Source: an uncultured Jannaschia sp. (GTDB lineage: Bacteria; Pseudomonadota; Alphaproteobacteria; Rhodobacterales; Rhodobacteraceae). Taken from it: 7,432 nucleotides of DNA. The first letter of the stretch is position 1. Each line of letters begins with the position of its first letter. Made by a program: the position numbers and the translations under genes. Shown here piece by piece: positions 6,399 to 7,432 of the stretch. The notes under the pieces are model-generated. The model was not told where the DNA came from, ran no database searches, and saw only the letters and a program-made list of their open reading frames with translations. The stretch spans positions 1 through 7,432 of the forward strand of contig CALFSY010000103.1 in the NCBI GenBank assembly GCA_937916365.1, written 5' to 3'.

Positions 6399-6690
6399 CC
6401 GGTTCTGGCCGTTCGCACGCGGTGCCATCGGATTCCCCGTCCAGTGCGTAATCATCAGGTCCCACCACACGCACCGGGCCCGTTGTGTAAATGGGCCCAT
6501 CACCCATGCCCCCGCGACAATCGACATCGGGCGCATTCGGCGGTAGACAGACGCCCTGATAACTTGGGTGGCACGCTTGGGCAAAGGCCGCCATCATCTG
6601 CCACTGCCACCCATGGGTGTGAACACCCAAGGCTGGAAACGATGCTATGCCCCAAACGGCGCTTGTGGTGAGAATGAAAATAGCGCGCAT
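6358..6690 (-). CDS. small secreted Excalibur-type protein
   Basis: This 110-residue protein begins with a likely Sec signal peptide (hydrophobic residues 3-21, possible cleavage near ALG at 20-22). The mature part has four cysteines (40, 48, 58, 92), suggesting two disulfides in the periplasm or outside the cell. A segment GPVRVVGPDDY (71-81) leads into D84-x-E86-x-D88-G-x2-C92-E93, the pattern of the Excalibur calcium-binding motif DxDxDGxxCE with the middle Asp replaced by Glu. The residues after Glu93 are a Pro/Ala/Arg/Glu-rich tail, the last 13 of which are encoded antisense to the end of ispH. The ATG at 6690 is chosen for the signal peptide; a TTG at 6702 would add four residues, and neither has a clear ribosome site. 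Its biological role is unknown and calcium binding is predicted only from the motif. Confidence 0.75.
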   Translation of the reverse strand: MRAIFILTTSAVWGIASFPALGVHTHGWQWQMMAAFAQACHPSYQGVCLPPNAPDVDCRGGMGDGPIYTTGPVRVVGPDDYALDGESDGTACERPEPARPRLAAEERAAP

Positions 6691-6875
6691 TATGGTTAAC
6701 AATATATGGTTTTGTTTTTTGCTGCAATGCTAATCCGAATGCGCCCATATATCAAATCGCGCCCGTCATACATGGATATGCGACGAAACAAACTATGGTG
6801 TCCTATCGGCACAGAACCTACGTAACTATCCACATGCGCCATAAACAGGGTTAAATCCGCGCAAGGAGAATTGCC
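6691..6875. other. intergenic region between the Excalibur-type gene and the cupin gene
   Basis: This 185-bp divergent spacer contains a T-rich patch around 6710-6720 and a strong ribosome binding site, AAGGAG at 6863-6868, for the cupin gene. I could not identify a well-spaced -35/-10 pair, a palindromic operator or a small RNA in it. Confidence 0.4.
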
Positions 6876-7292
6876 ATGACCTACATGCCCACACCATGCC
6901 GCCGTCTACAGCGAGGGCACACATATGAAGGCAAACAAGGATTTTCCTATTTCCAAGGGATCGCCCGCGAAACCACCGGTGCGCAGGGAATTTGTATGCA
7001 TATGCTACGTGTCCCACCAGGGGATCGTGCAAAGGCACATTTACATCAAAACCACGAAACCGCGATTTATGTTATCAAAGGCGAAACCATCATGTATTGG
7101 GGTAAAAAATTGGAAAACCGGATGGAAACCATCGAGGGTGATTTGATTTACATTCCGGCCGGTATGCCGCACCTGCCGCTTAATGTTTCGGATAAAGAGA
7201 CCGTTGCCATTGTCGCCCGCACAGACCCACATGAACAAGAAAGCGTTGTGTTGCGGCTTGATTTAGAACGTTATGTGCCCGATGCAGTTTAG
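6876..7292 (+). CDS. single-domain cupin protein
   Basis: The 138-residue protein contains both classical cupin motifs. Motif 1 is G49-x5-H55-x-H57-x3-E61-x7-G69 (HLHQNHETAIYVIKG), and motif 2 is G88-x5-P94-x-G96-x2-H99-x3-N103 (GDLIYIPAGMPHLPLN). The three histidines and the glutamate would bind one divalent metal in a small beta-barrel. There is no signal peptide, so it is probably cytoplasmic. AAGGAG lies seven bases before the ATG and fixes the start. Cupins of this type include isomerases, dioxygenases and simple binding proteins; the neighbours (ispH, an Excalibur-type protein, rnhA) do not point to one pathway, so I give no specific activity. Confidence 0.9.
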   Translation: MTYMPTPCRRLQRGHTYEGKQGFSYFQGIARETTGAQGICMHMLRVPPGDRAKAHLHQNHETAIYVIKGETIMYWGKKLENRMETIEGDLIYIPAGMPHLPLNVSDKETVAIVARTDPHEQESVVLRLDLERYVPDAV

Positions 7293-7337
7293 GTTTGGGT
7301 AATTTTTGTCGCCTCTAGTTTATTTCAGCGGAATTTT

Positions 7338-7432
7338 ATGATTGATCTTTATGCCTTTACCGATGGGGCGTGTTCGGGCAATCCAGGCCCGGGCGGGTGG
7401 GGTGTTTTGTTACAGGCAAAATCGGGTGATAT
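7338..7432 (+). CDS. rnhA: ribonuclease HI, 5' part
   Basis: RNase HI is a cytoplasmic endonuclease that cuts the RNA strand of RNA-DNA hybrids. Only the first 31 codons are inside the window. They read MIDLYAFTDGACSGNPGPGG and then WGVLLQAKSGD, which is the diagnostic N-terminus of the family. Asp9 in FTDG corresponds to the first catalytic carboxylate (Asp10 in E. coli). The start is the ATG at 7338, which leaves 45 bp after the cupin stop; AGCGGA about six bases upstream is a modest ribosome site. The gene continues beyond the right edge and may be co-transcribed with the cupin gene. Confidence 0.93.
   Translation, partial: MIDLYAFTDGACSGNPGPGGWGVLLQAKSGD

Overview
The window looks like chromosomal DNA of an alphaproteobacterium, most likely a marine Rhodobacterales (roseobacter-type) member. 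This rests on the style of the MurD, IspH and RNase H sequences, on a polysaccharide-export lipoprotein with a coiled-coil insertion between its two SLBB domains, and on a small secreted Excalibur-type protein with a GPVRVVGPDDY segment that I associate with this group. I could not run a taxonomic search, so the assignment is inference from recalled families. There are no RNA genes, insertion sequences or CRISPR arrays. No gene-free stretch exceeds 300 bases; the largest is the 273-bp divergent promoter region.

Layout, left to right. (1) Bases 1-713 hold the 3' part of murD on the + strand, from the peptidoglycan-precursor (mur/dcw) cluster. It is followed by a possible 11-codon ORF that overlaps its stop by ATGA. 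(2) Bases 762-1514 (- strand) hold a PPP-family metallophosphatase, convergent with murD. (3) Bases 1515-1787 are a divergent intergenic region with a plausible promoter, a perfect 8-bp inverted repeat around its -10 box and a CtrA-like site. (4) Bases 1788-5327 hold a Wza-like outer-membrane export lipoprotein and then a Wzc-like inner-membrane co-polymerase and tyrosine kinase. The second gene is broken at a run of eight C's (3644-3651), where removing one base restores a 702-residue protein. (5) Bases 5442-6398 hold ispH, the last step of the MEP isoprenoid pathway. (6) Bases 6358-6690 (- strand) hold a small secreted Excalibur-type protein whose end overlaps the end of ispH. (7) Bases 6876-7292 hold a single-domain cupin. 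(8) From 7338 the window runs into the start of rnhA (RNase HI).

How the genes fit together. murD, ispH and rnhA are housekeeping genes. The Wza/Wzc pair is a trans-envelope exopolysaccharide export unit inserted between them, with no glycosyltransferases or Wzb-type tyrosine phosphatase in view. The divergent PPP phosphatase is the only phosphatase beside the kinase, so a functional link is conceivable but unproven. The observations most worth checking are the C8 frameshift in the kinase gene (sequencing error, real mutation or reversible slippage switch), the operator-like inverted repeat at the wza promoter, and the end of the mur cluster just after murD.
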